Source: Steinernema hermaphroditum (lineage: Eukaryota > Nematoda > Chromadorea > Rhabditida > Steinernematidae). Taken from it: DNA of 64,000 bases. The position numbers and the translations under genes were made by a program. Shown piece after piece: positions 21,104 through 31,324 of the stretch (positions are counted from its first letter, which is position 1; each line of letters starts with the position of its first letter). The notes beneath the pieces were generated by a model. The model worked only from the letters and a program-made list of their open reading frames with translations. It was not told the origin of the DNA and searched no databases. The stretch spans positions 9,512,012-9,576,011 of the forward strand of contig CM059623.1 of assembly GCA_030435675.1 (NCBI GenBank), given 5' to 3'.

Positions 21104-22599
21104 CGCGGGGTGACTGCCGCGATCGATCGGAGCGACGTGGCGACACTCCTCTCACACCCGACGGCGCCGTCGGAAAGGACGAAGGCGGCCAGCCCACTCA
21201 CACCGCCACGACGCCGCCGCCGACTCACCCCCCGCATTACTCACTGCACAAGAGAGGCGTGCATGAATGGGATCGGGAAGTGACGGCGGAGAGGGTGATT
21301 AACGGATCGGAGGCTCAGTTGTAAATGCTCTCTGTGACAACGACCGAACACAAAAGCTGTACTTCTGTGACAGTCCATACACATTAAATCGAGGAAAATT
21401 TTGATGATGCCAGCCATAAACAGAAAGAGTTTCTTTTGGGAATCCCATAACCTCCTTTTTCTAATATTCCATGCTTAAGAATCGACCATAATAATAAAAA
21501 ATGATGAAAAAAAGAACAGTATCGCTGGAGTTCGTTCAAAAGACGACGAATCACTTTTCGAAATAGCATGTTCCATGGGAAAGCGCTGACTCATTCTGAA
21601 CAAATTTAACAACAAATTCGACGCTTCTAGGAAGTGGCGATGGAAATCAGGGGAAAATGAAACTGTGTAGAACATGGCCGCTATCAAAAAAACTACCATT
21701 TCAATTTTGACAAATTCTTTTCTGACAACTTAGTGAAAAATCTCAAAATCACCTCACCATCACGGAAAGCACCGAAAGATGCACGCACCGATTGACTTTT
21801 AAACATGAATATCAAATCAATTAAAATGTTTTAAGTTTCAAAAGCACCATCTGTCGTTTATCTGCAATGATTTGCGGAGTTGTATTATGTGAGTTGGTTC
21901 GTAAATTGAAGCTTTCCAACAGTGTGATCCTTGATTCTCTTGAAATTTATGGAGAAGCACCGTTTAGAGGGGTGCGTCGATCTTCCTGAACGTCAATTTA
22001 CATACAGAGTTTCGAAGAGTTGTCGATCATCTTCGTAGCGATTTGTCTCACTTTTTCCTAGTAGGTGATTCGCTCGCAGAATTCAGATATGTCAGCTAGA
22101 ACTATAGAAAACAACACTACGGTGCCGATTTTATGCTGCCACAGAAATGGCCGATATGCACGGTAATGTTGAGTGTAGTCTTATGTTGTAACATTCCAGT
22201 CCTTTATGGATTTATGCCCACACGTGGACTCAACGGTTATCAGCTCAATCAAAACAGAGTGTTACTTTCGGAGGTTCGGGACTCTCAATTTGTGTACCCA
22301 ACATTGCGTGCACGCTATTTGATGCAAACCGCACAAATGCAGTCTGTTCTATTGCGCTGTGCGTTTTAGAGCAGTTGAAGCATTTCTCTTCTCAAATTTC
22401 CTAGATTCAAAGTGAACTTACAAAAACTCCCGATAGTCTTCATAAATCGATGGCCTTTCTGTATTACAGACACTCTATTACAGAAAGACCATGGCCACTC
22501 TATGAATAATATCGATCTTAGAGGAAATCACTCAGAAGAAGACCAAATAAATCCAACCAAAAGCAGTTTTTCCATGCATTCTAAGAACCTGCTCCATAG
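21104..22599. other. gene-free stretch upstream of the transposon remnant
   Basis: No confident coding exon. An imperfect inverted repeat (ATGGCCTTTCTGTA near 22444 against TACAGAAAGACCAT near 22477) lies close to the mariner remnant. A possible, very weak 5' terminal repeat (TGAGTTGGTTCGTAA near 21892) would give a normal 1.3-kb mariner length. Confidence 0.3.
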
Positions 22600-23165
22600 C
22601 GAAGCAGTCTACAACGAAGCAAAACTGGTCAAAATGGCGTTTTTATGGTGGGATTTTGAAGATTTGCGGCGGTGTGAAATTCTGGATACGAACAAGACGG
22701 CGGACCGACACCTGCACACCGGCCAGCCAAAACGCGTGATCAACGCAATCCAGCAGAAAAAGTCGAATCATGAAGCCCAAGTCACCCTGTTGCCCGATAG
22801 CGCACCCCCAAAATTGCAAAAGTGGTCAAGACCGCACTCGAACAGCAGAAATGGGAGATTGTTGCACACCCACCGTATTCTCCAGACTTAGCACCAACGA
22901 ACTGTCATCTGTTCCTCTCGCTGTCAAATCATATGATGGGTGTTTCGTACGAAAATTACGAAGCACTCCAAACTTGAATCAACGACTTCTTTGACTCCTG
23001 CCGATTTTTAGAGAATAGAAATCGATGAACTGGTGGACCGGTGGGAGCAGGTCGTGGACAACAACGGTGAATATATTATTGATTAATGCCTTATTATTAT
23101 TGTTCCATAAAAGTTCGTTTTTTGATCGACAAAAAAAAACCGCACGAACTTATTCCCCAACCCAA
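22600..23165 (+). mobile_element. decayed mariner transposon (3' part)
   Basis: Frame-shifted transposase pieces are recognisable: WWDFEDLRRCEILDTNKT, then PDSA (ancestral DNAR-P region), then a frame change and HPPYSPDLAPTNCHLFLSLS, then NDFFDSCRFLENRIDELVDRW and a terminal NNGEYIID. The 3' terminal repeat reads GCACGAACTTATTCCCCAACCCA at about 23142-23164. At least two frameshifts break the reading frame, so it is inactive. This is the mariner family with the second and third catalytic Asp motifs still visible. Confidence 0.85.
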
Positions 23166-23189
23166 TAAATATTAATTTAATTTAAAATT

Positions 23190-23470
23190 TAAATTTAAAC
23201 CTTGACACAATAATCTTCGACCTCTGTACAGCCACCCGAGCTGACCGTGGATTCGATGCTGCTCCACCGATTCCGGAATCGCTCTTCGCCTCTCTGATAG
23301 CCGTGCACACTGATGGGATCGCCAACATAAACTCGCAAATTGACCCAATAATAGCAGTCAGAAGAAACAATAGACTATGAGCAATTGAGTTCACGTACAC
23401 GTACGTGTACACGGAACACCAAATATTCTGCGAACAAGGAGTCCGAATGTTGCCCAATAATAATTACCTC
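23190..23470. repeat. duplicated AT-rich segment, copy 1
   Basis: Shares the order AAATTTAAA...CCTTGACNCAATAATCT, then CCCAATAAT, then TATGAGC...GTTCACGTAC with copy 2 (23600-23760). The minus strand of both copies has an open frame with a hydrophobic run (FLLTAIIGSI here), so a duplicated membrane-protein exon is possible but unproven. It contains the 16-bp perfect palindrome at 23395-23410. Confidence 0.4.
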
Positions 23471-23599
23471 CACTGCTAAAGCATAGGGAACTATTTGTCT
23501 ACCTAGACTGGAATAAAAACGGTTCCATGAGCGCCAATCTTGCCGATGTCCCCTTCCGAAAGGCCATTAGGCAGCCGCGTTTATTAAATTAAAATTAGA

Positions 23600-23830
23600 A
23601 TTTAGTATCGATTTAAATAAAGAAAACCTTGACCCAATAATCTCCGAAGTCCTCTAAAATAAAGTACGTAAACGGACCCAATAATAATAACACTCAAGAG
23701 AAAGACGGAAGAGTATGAGCTAATATAATTGTTGTGTTCACGTACTTCATGTGGAGATTTTGTTGAATGGGACGGGAATGAACCAGAGAAAAGAAGGGTC
23801 ACATTCGGTAATCCAATCGTATAAACTTAT
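23600..23830. repeat. duplicated AT-rich segment, copy 2
   Basis: Diverged partner of 23190-23470. The minus-strand frame has FLLSVIIIGSVY at the matching place. Confidence 0.4.
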
Positions 23831-26800
23831 CCAAAATCTCGTTCACATCTGCTTCTGTAGAACATCAGAGATGGTCTCCGCCGATCCCTGGATTTTGTAA
23901 AATTTCTCATGCACTTGGACATGATCGCGTCAACACGTAAATTGCAAGCGTGCACTCAATTCGATCACGTGCGTGCTACACGTTTCGCGATTTCGATGAT
24001 GTAGACCACACACCGACACGCTGATACTGTATTTTCATGCGAGATGGAGAATTGCAAGCAGATCACACAGGACGCATCGCAGGCTAGCGCACAAAGCCAC
24101 GCGGTGGGACACGTGCGAACTGTCACACATGTCCAACCTGGGACACGTGTGAATAGGAATTGTCCGATTGGGAGGACACAGAGGGTCAGAAATGTAGCGA
24201 TGTCCCTATGATGGACACTCCTGTTCTGAAGATAGCCATTCAGTCATCTGGAAGACTGGGTGCACTTTAGCACTTGTTGAGTATAGCTGTCAACTATTTT
24301 CATTATTACAAGTGTTTATGAGAAATTTGCTTTCAGGAAAAGGAAAAGCTTTCTGGAATCGATTCTATAGGAACTATTTTACTTTGAAGCTATTGTTGTA
24401 TTTTCTGTGTTTCAGAAATGTTGTAATCTTATTCCATTAATACAAATCTGATATTTGTCGATGCATCGCTACTATCAGCGAAAATGTTTCTCCAGAAATA
24501 TTGTTTTACTTTTTCTGTACATCTTCATTGTGTGTCAGTGGTGATCTTGATTCCAGTGTGTTTTTCAGTTCTATTTCCAGCTACTTCCATATTCAAGCTT
24601 GTCCTATTTCTTTCACTATACTGTTCTCGTATATTTGCTTTTCCAGATTTGCCTCCTCGTCTTTATTTTGGCTCGTATCATTCGTAACATTCTATAGGCT
24701 CTATTCTATAGATTCCTTATCCCTTCTTATTCTTTGAAAACAGAATTGTTTAGCAAAGGGCTCGTTCATATTTAGAACTTTAACTGAGCTTTTCAGATTT
24801 TATTGGTTTGTCCTTAATTACCTATTTAGCAACGTTTTCTAAATTCTTCTCGCGGATTCGGCTGAATTTCATTTATATCTCTATGTGCCATTTGAGTAGC
24901 CGACAATATTTCACTTATTTCCATATCCAAATCTTCTGGAAACCTGTTTTTGTTCTTCAGGAAGTTACATTCAGGACCACACACGATGTGGAAGAACAAA
25001 GAATTCTTTGTTTAAGGTGCGAATCTCTAGAACAAAGAGTGTGATCGCACTTCGAACTCTCGTGATAACGCAGAGCATTTGAGAAAAGTCCGAGTTTAAG
25101 CGAAGCCAAAGACGTGCCCCGTTCTACCTGCGCCTTCCCTTCAGGTTCTTTAGGCGAGGAGACCCCTAAGAAGAACTTGCAGACCTGGCCATCACAACCA
25201 CCACGTTCATCCAGGTTCGTTTGATTGGATGTAAGACTCTTTCAACTTTCTATTTTTATTTTTTTTTCCGTACACTCTATTATGGAAATATTTCTCTTCG
25301 CGTCGATCGTTTCTTCCAAAGCGTCGTTTTCTTCCTAGACTCCGCGAAACATTCCAATCTGAAGGCGAAATGCACTTTAGATCAGATCGGCAAGACTGGA
25401 CTCACTCGTTAGGCAGTGCCAATAACAGTGTACTCCGGTTGATGTGCTGGTGAAGGCCTACTTCACGATAATAGTAGATATTGTGCTGATATTATCCAAC
25501 ACAACGTTGCACTGATCTGAAGATAGAGAGTCGATAGAGGATCGTCCTTTGTGGCACACTTACGTTTTAGGCATGTTCACTTAACTTTCACTTGAAATAC
25601 ACTGCCACAGAGATGATTCAAACAATCCGTGTAAGGACTGCTCGAAGTGGTGCCATCAAGTGAGTGCGTTGCCGCTATCACAGGCACTCCATTATACCGT
25701 AATCTGGAAATGGTCGATGAAAGCGTGAGTTTTTCGGAAATTGGTGCACTTACGTTTTAGATGGGACGTTATTGAGTCCCTCATGTGAAGCTCCACTGAA
25801 GTGGGCTTTCACCCAAAGTGCGATATTGTGCTGATATCAAGTAGAACAAGGAGTTGTGTTTGAGTTCTAAGCAGTTCTGTTAGAACGATTTAGGAAAAAT
25901 GAGACCTACAAGCAGTGAAGTTCTCCATAATCATCGACATTCTCAACATTTTCGGGCGTTTCAATGCCCGGACGCTTCAGCAACGAGTTGATCGGTGATT
26001 CCTGGATCAGTGATCGATTTGTCCTGAAATACGAGATGCCTGAGGGGTATTCTTCTCGATGTTTTTGGTGAATTGGGTCTCGGCAAGATTTCTTGCCTGA
26101 TCTGCATCGAAAAAGTGTAAAAATACCCAAATGTGTGAACACCGAGATAGAAAAGCGAGCGATTTGGCCCGCGCAGTCAGTGTGATAGCACCGCTCATGG
26201 TATTCGCGAACTTGGCTCATGTGATTTTCTAGAGTACATTCGAAGGATACATGGAAGGAAGTAGAAGACATCGGAATGGTCCAGTTTAAGGCTTGGTCAA
26301 ATCCTACAGATTCTAGAGATTCTAAGGGTCGCTTTAGGAAAAAGAGTTGGCACTCGACTAGAGCTCGAGGCACTCGAGACTGCCAAGAGACTCCTAGGAC
26401 TGTTCCCCGTTGGCGTCCGAAGGTTTAAGAAGTCAGTGGAGTGCTACTATTTTTGTGCTGAAATAAGTAGTCTTCACAGTGAGATTCGGGAATAATTTGA
26501 GCCTTGGCAGGGCACTGCTCTTAGGCTCCAGGTGTGCAAAGAAGGACACGCAGTTGTGGGACCATCAAGAGGGGACATTGTAAGTAAAGATTCTAGAAAT
26601 TCAAAGGGTCGCCTTGGGAGTTTGGTAGTCTATTCTCGGTTGGCACTCAACTCTATGACTCAGCCTCTTGTAGGTGCAGCAATTTTCGCAATAGACCCGA
26701 GATCGAGAAATATGCCACAGATATCTGAATCGTTGGGCTTAAAATTTAGCGCATTGGATGCGTTCTGAAGAAATGGGAAAGCTGTTACGAGTACTGTTAC

Positions 26801-27295
26801 AATACTAGTCGTATGTCGGTAGTGGAAGCAAGAGATGTGGATAGAGATAGAGGCGAATGGAAATTGGGCAGCATTTTATAAGTTGGAACTTCAAACACTT
26901 ACGTTAGGCTATGGTGGTCTGTGGTTCTTTGAAGGCACACACGGCGCCAGGAAGCGAACACTATACACATCGTGCTCGAAAGGTTGGGGAAAGGAAAAAT
27001 CTAAAGCATGGTGTACGTAGAAGCACAGTTCGAAGGCGCTGAGAACTTACAGTTTGAAGAGCAAGGATCTCGGAGAAGGAGGAACGGTGCCTGGGTGGGC
27101 CAAGATCCACTCTTTTATACGGTTCCAAGTGGGCGGACCACGACTAGGTTCGTGAGAAAAAAAGTTGTCGGTTGCCTGATTTTTGAGAACTTCTTTGTTC
27201 AAAAGTAATGTGTAAAAGGAGTTCGTTTGTCGACGGAGTGTCCTCGGCACGAACTCTACAGTATCCGCATCGTGTTTTTAGTCACACATTGAAAC
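23831..27295. other. AT-rich, repeat-containing intergenic DNA
   Basis: No supported gene. 24400-25000 is T-rich and gives spurious hydrophobic frames. Two GGGACACGTG sequences sit near 24106 and 24138. Short repeats recur: ATATTGTGCTGATAT near 25479 and 25824, and CACTTACGTTTTAG near 25557 and 25749. A TACCGTA lies near 25697. Confidence 0.35.
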
Positions 27296-27410
27296 GTCCC
27301 TCAACCGAGACGGACGTCATACGGAAAGTCCAAGGAACTGTTCCGACTTTTTTATTTCCATGGCTAACATAGCGAAAAGCAAATTCGGCTACAACCCTAG
27401 GCTATGGGAA
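27296..27410. repeat. dispersed duplication, copy 1
   Basis: CCTCAACCGAG, CGTCA, CCGAAAGTC-like and AGGAACTGTTCCG follow in the same order as at 27574-27715. Confidence 0.4.
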
Positions 27411-27573
27411 GATATTTCCTCAAAAACATTCATTACAGAATAGCAAACCATTAGAGCATCGTAGGCATCCAGTGTTACAATGTTCTGGTGATGTTTATAG
27501 CAGCGTACACATAACATTAACTATGCAAAAAAGTAAATGTGGGGATACAGCCTGGCAGAAAGTGTTCGGGAGC

Positions 27574-27715
27574 TACCTCAACCGAGGCGCGCGTCACCCG
27601 AAAGGTCTCCGAGTGGAAAGGCCTAGGAACTGTTCCGTCTGTTAGCGCTCTTGGTTCTTCTTGGTTTCTGTTCTAAGCGATAAAAACAGGTAAAGTCGGG
27701 TTCAACCCTTAAACT
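27574..27715. repeat. dispersed duplication, copy 2
   Basis: Partner of 27296-27410; contains CCTCAACCGAGGCG and AGGAACTGTTCCGTC. Confidence 0.4.
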
Positions 27716-27799
27716 ATTAAAAAACCAAAAAATTTCAAAAATTATGTCTGTGAAAATCGGAAATTGAAAAATCGAGGGTGCTTCAGTGGTGATTGGTCG

Positions 27800-27885
27800 T
27801 CGGTTCGCTCTTTCAGAAATGAGTTGTGTGAGCGGTCGTTCTCGGCCGTCAACTCCCAGTAGGTATGGAACGCCAAGTATATCCG
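27800..27885 (-). repeat. inverted duplication, copy 1
   Basis: Its reverse complement matches 29171-29275 through TTCC(A/G)TACCT(A/T)CTGGGAG, GAGAACGACCGCTC and GACTCATTTCTGA-type blocks. The matching frames encode LGVPYLLG and AENDRS. Confidence 0.5.
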
Positions 27886-28040
27886 TCCAAGCGACGACAC
27901 TTTTGACAGTTTCTGTGTCTTTCTGTTTTGTACACATAACATTAACATCGACGGAATATTGCTTTAATGACAAGCAGTACGTATTCAATAAAAGTATTGG
28001 AATCATTCCTCGTGTATGTTTGCGCAGTTCTGTCGGTGAC

Positions 28041-28406
28041 TCAGAATCGGAGTCTTTTGTACACCCCGAAGTAGTGGCGACAGTTCGGGCAGTAGTGGTA
28101 GGCATCCTGAAAGTGGCGCCTTTTTACACAGAACGATCAATAGGGCACCTTGCAAACGTCGACGCAACACGGAATGAAGGCGCAACAAACGAATCCACTA
28201 AAACAGGGATCTGATCACTTCCTACACTGGTCTCTGACTCACACCATAATCATCAAGATGGCCAGAAGATAGGTGAGAAGACCAGCCGCGAACTCCACCT
28301 TCGTTTCGACGACCTCCTTGCACCCGGGACACGGCACCGTCATGGGGAACTCGTTGACGGGCTGGAGGGTGGCCGGGTTCACTATGGGATACGCTAAATC
28401 ACGCAT
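28041..28406 (-). CDS. LITAF-domain membrane protein 1
   Basis: Exons 28406..28243, 28197..28149 and 28106..28041 give 92 aa. This is a LITAF (simple-like) domain: zinc-knuckle half CPGCKEVVETKVEF, an in-plane hydrophobic segment (AAGLLTYLLAILMIMVGFVCCAFIPCC), then CKDAYHYCPNCRHYFGVYKR with the second CxxC. LITAF proteins insert as monotopic proteins on the cytosolic face of late endosomes and lysosomes and bind Zn. There is no PPxY arm. The start chosen (MRDLAYPIV) needs no further exon. An alternative first exon beginning ATGTCTCCCGCC near 28573 could not be joined in phase. It is the 3'-most of three tandem copies. Confidence 0.85.
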
Positions 28407-28573
28407 TTAGATCGGATTCGAGGAACGAAAGAGACCCTGCATGACGGAGAGACGACAATCGATCGCCGAAAACAACTGTTTGTATTGGAAAGAGGGGGAA
28501 TCAAGTGAGACGTCTAGGTGAGTAACTGCGAAAACAGGTCGCCTACTACAGGGAAGTCGATGGCGGGAGACAT

Positions 28574-29170
28574 TTCAGTATTTTTCGAGTATTTTATTTG
28601 CAATCTCATAAGTTTCCACAAAGTTGCACCCAGGTATAACCACCAATCAAGTATGTAGGATCATCTTTTCTTCATGCTTCACTCCTTATTTGACTTCATC
28701 GCTTATGTCTTGGGCATCGGATGATGTTGATGTTGGCACAACACCAGCTTTGGTTTTTCTTCACTTGGCCTTTTCCTTCGTCCAGTCCAGGCACTGCCGC
28801 TGGAAGCCATCAGAACCTCAGCCTTATCGGTGTCCCATATGTGAAGTCAGTGGTGGGTGACCAGAACCAACTGATCAGTCACGGGTGGCCTCACCTAGCC
28901 GCGAGACATTTCAGAGAAGAGTTAAAGTAATCTCTCCACGCGACGTTTTACTGATTTAAACAGAACCCTTCAAAATGTCCTAATAAAGTACTTCTTGATT
29001 TTCTTTATCCATTTTCCACGAAAAATCAGAATCATTATCACACCGTAGTACTGGGCTTCAAAGCCGAAAACGAACCCATTAATTTGCGCGGGCATAGAGT
29101 GATACTTCGAGCATCGTGGGTGGACTCGGGCGGCGGTAACGGTCATCTTGGCAAGACGTTGGAGCTACGG
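28574..29170. other. spacer in the LITAF array
   Basis: No intact gene. Near 28899 the minus strand has GAAATGTCTCGCGGC like the 5' ends of LITAF copies 1 and 2, followed by a stop codon. It may be a relic, but no LITAF core follows. Confidence 0.3.
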
Positions 29171-29275
29171 CTCCTTGGTGTTCCGTACCTTCTGGGAGCC
29201 AGGGCGACCATTGCGCCAATAATGATGGCTGAGAACGACCGCTCTCTCGACTCATTTCTGAGAAAGCGAGTGGGC
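29171..29275 (+). repeat. inverted duplication, copy 2
   Basis: Partner of 27800-27885, with about 20 extra bases in the middle. The plus-strand frame reads LLGVPYLLG...AENDRSLDSFLRKR. Confidence 0.5.
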
Positions 29276-29424
29276 AAAGTGACGTAAAGATTCCATGATC
29301 TACTACATGATCACATTAAATGCACAAATTTTCGACTTTATTGGCCAGTGAAAGACCGTATGATTTGTTTGTTTTCTGGTTGTTTTATTCCACATCAAAC
29401 ATTCTCCAATCAACAATGGTTCAT

Positions 29425-29766
29425 TCACACGTTGAGTCTTTTGTACCGTCCGAAACAGTTGCGACACCTGGGGCAAAAGTGGAGAGCGTCCTAAAGAGCC
29501 ATTTAGCTTTCAGTTCCATTCGTCACTTGGCTATACCTTGCACGAATCTACGCAACACGGGATGCAGAAGCAAAATATGAGACCGCTAAATGAAGGCTAC
29601 GGATGAACTCTCGTTGTCACGCAGGAACCCACCAGAGGAACATAATAAGGGCGATGAGATAGGCGAGTGCGCCGGGCACGAACTCGACTTCTGTTTCGAC
29701 GCGTTCGTTGCACTGAGGACAGGGAACGGTCATGGGGATCTCGCTGACGGGATTTAGGGAGTGCAT
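29425..29766 (-). CDS. LITAF-domain membrane protein 2
   Basis: Exons 29766..29633, 29585..29537 and 29490..29425 give 82 aa (start MHSLNPVSEIP). Zn-binding pairs are CPQC and CPRC; the middle is VPGALAYLIALIMFLCGLIFCFCIPCC; then CKDALHFC and GRYKRLNV. The intron positions and the 49-base middle exon equal those of copies 1, 3 and 4. The start ATG lies 9 bases behind a TTTTAG acceptor. The upstream segment homologous to the ATG of copy 1 reads ACG here, so the older start seems lost. Predicted endosomal or lysosomal membrane protein. Confidence 0.83.
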
Positions 29767-30118
29767 GGTGATGATCTAAAACGATGGCCTTCTACGAAGA
29801 CGGAGGAAGAGACGTGATTGAGGAAGAATTTGTCGAGATGGAAAGTGGCGGAGACGTTTCAGTAATAGATTTCGGAAAACAGGTTGCATCGGAAAGCGAT
29901 TTGTCGGCGAAGAAACGGTCTCTTTTTGTAAAAAAAAACCCATCGATCTCGTGTTCAAAAGCTGCGACAAATGTTTGTGCTGTAACAGCCGACAGGAGGC
30001 CTTCTTCTGAATCTGTATATCCTGCCAAACCTTGATGTGTGTGGAACCTTGATATGCTACTTGAGGTTGGTGAGAGACATTTGTATTATTATGTATAACA
30101 ACAGAGTTATGTACATCT

Positions 30119-30563
30119 CTATTTGAGTCCCAACGCTCCAATCGCGTCTTCTTGGAGCTGACTCAGATTGAGTCTCTTGTAGACTCCAAAGCAATAGTGA
30201 CATTTCGGACAGAAGTGGTGTGCATCCTAAAACGGTTCACCTTCTAAGGGACTCTGTAGGAACTCACCTTGCAGACGTTGACACAACAGGGAATGCACGC
30301 AAAACATATGAATCCACTAAATCGGTCTCTGAGTCAGTCAGGCTATCTTATGGTGACTCACAACATGATCAACAAGATGGCGAGAAAGTAAGTGAGGGCG
30401 CCGGCCGAGAACTCGACCTTCGTTTCCACCAGGTCCCAGCACTGAGGACAAGGCACGGTCATCGGAAACTCGTTAGTCGGACTCAAAGAGGGAGCAAGAA
30501 GTGTGCCTTCTGAAACCGTCCGTGGATGAGAGAGATCTCAGTCATTTGAAACAGACCGGGCAT
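30119..30563 (-). CDS. LITAF-domain membrane protein 3
   Basis: Exons 30563..30557 (only 7 bases), 30509..30362, 30316..30268 and 30226..30119 give 103 aa. The tiny first exon (ATGCCCG) joins in phase over a 47-bp intron. Zn pairs are CPQC and CPKC; the hydrophobic middle is AGALTYFLAILLIMFGFICFACIPCC; then CKDAHHFC and GVYKRLNL. It has a longer C-terminal tail than copies 1 and 2 (SQLQEDAIGALGLK). It heads the tandem array. No PPxY motif. Confidence 0.85.
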
Positions 30564-31324
30564 TTCGAAGAGACGATCGAGAGGAGAGTATCGATTGCAG
30601 AAGGGAACGGTTTCTGCTGATACTGGGTCGTAAAGGGCACTGTGGGAACAGGTTGTTTCGAACGGAGACGATGTCCTTTGGCGTCACTTTGTGAAGGGTG
30701 TTGCAAAAACTGACTTCTTATGGGGTGAGTGGATTGTGTTGTTGACGCGATGCTCGGTTTGGGTTCATAATGACCCTAAATAATGGATTGGGGCACTGAA
30801 AACCGGACACTTTGTACACATCCCATAAGTTTTCGGTGTTTACTGTCAGAAGCAAACGGGTTCATTGTGGCCACAGAACGTCTGCCTCTTTTGGGGTGGA
30901 GTTAAGGCTCCGGGATCTGGGATAACCATGCTCGATGTTAATAGATATGCACTAAAACAGCTCGATCAAACGATAGACCACAAGAAAAATGTAAGAAGCG
31001 CGGGGCCGTTGTTGTTGGGGCGATCGCTCCGGCTTCCGGAAGGCCTGTAACAAGGCCAACACCATCCCTATTTTAAGTTAGGACAGTTGTATTTGCTGTG
31101 GATTTCGTTCCTCTGCATCTTTCACTCTGCATCAAAGTTTTGTTTTCACTTGATAGCAGCGACACTTGTGATCTAATGTGAACCATAGGCTTCAAATAAT
31201 AATTTATGAGCACTTCTTCAACACGGAATATGTACAACGATAACAACAAATAATACTTTCTCACAACTGAAACATACCAGTATTTGACTAGAGGCCTATT
31301 CTTGCGGGGCAGGAAGATAAAGGT
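30564..31324. other. intergenic, nothing recognised
   Basis: Lies between LITAF copy 3 and the 3' end of the cadherin gene. No coding signal. Confidence 0.35.

Noticed and set aside
22133..22369. 78-codon frame as mariner N-terminus
   Set aside because: The translation does not match the mariner N-terminal helix-turn-helix region.
24484..24737. hydrophobic frames suggesting a membrane receptor
   Set aside because: Produced by T-rich DNA; two overlapping frames look equally hydrophobic and neither has receptor motifs.
27680..27700. GGGTTCAACCC resembling a tRNA B box
   Set aside because: No A box, acceptor stem or cloverleaf could be drawn around it.
28860..28910. minus-strand GAAATGTCTCGCGGC as a fifth LITAF start
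   Set aside because: A stop codon follows at once and no LITAF core lies downstream on that strand.
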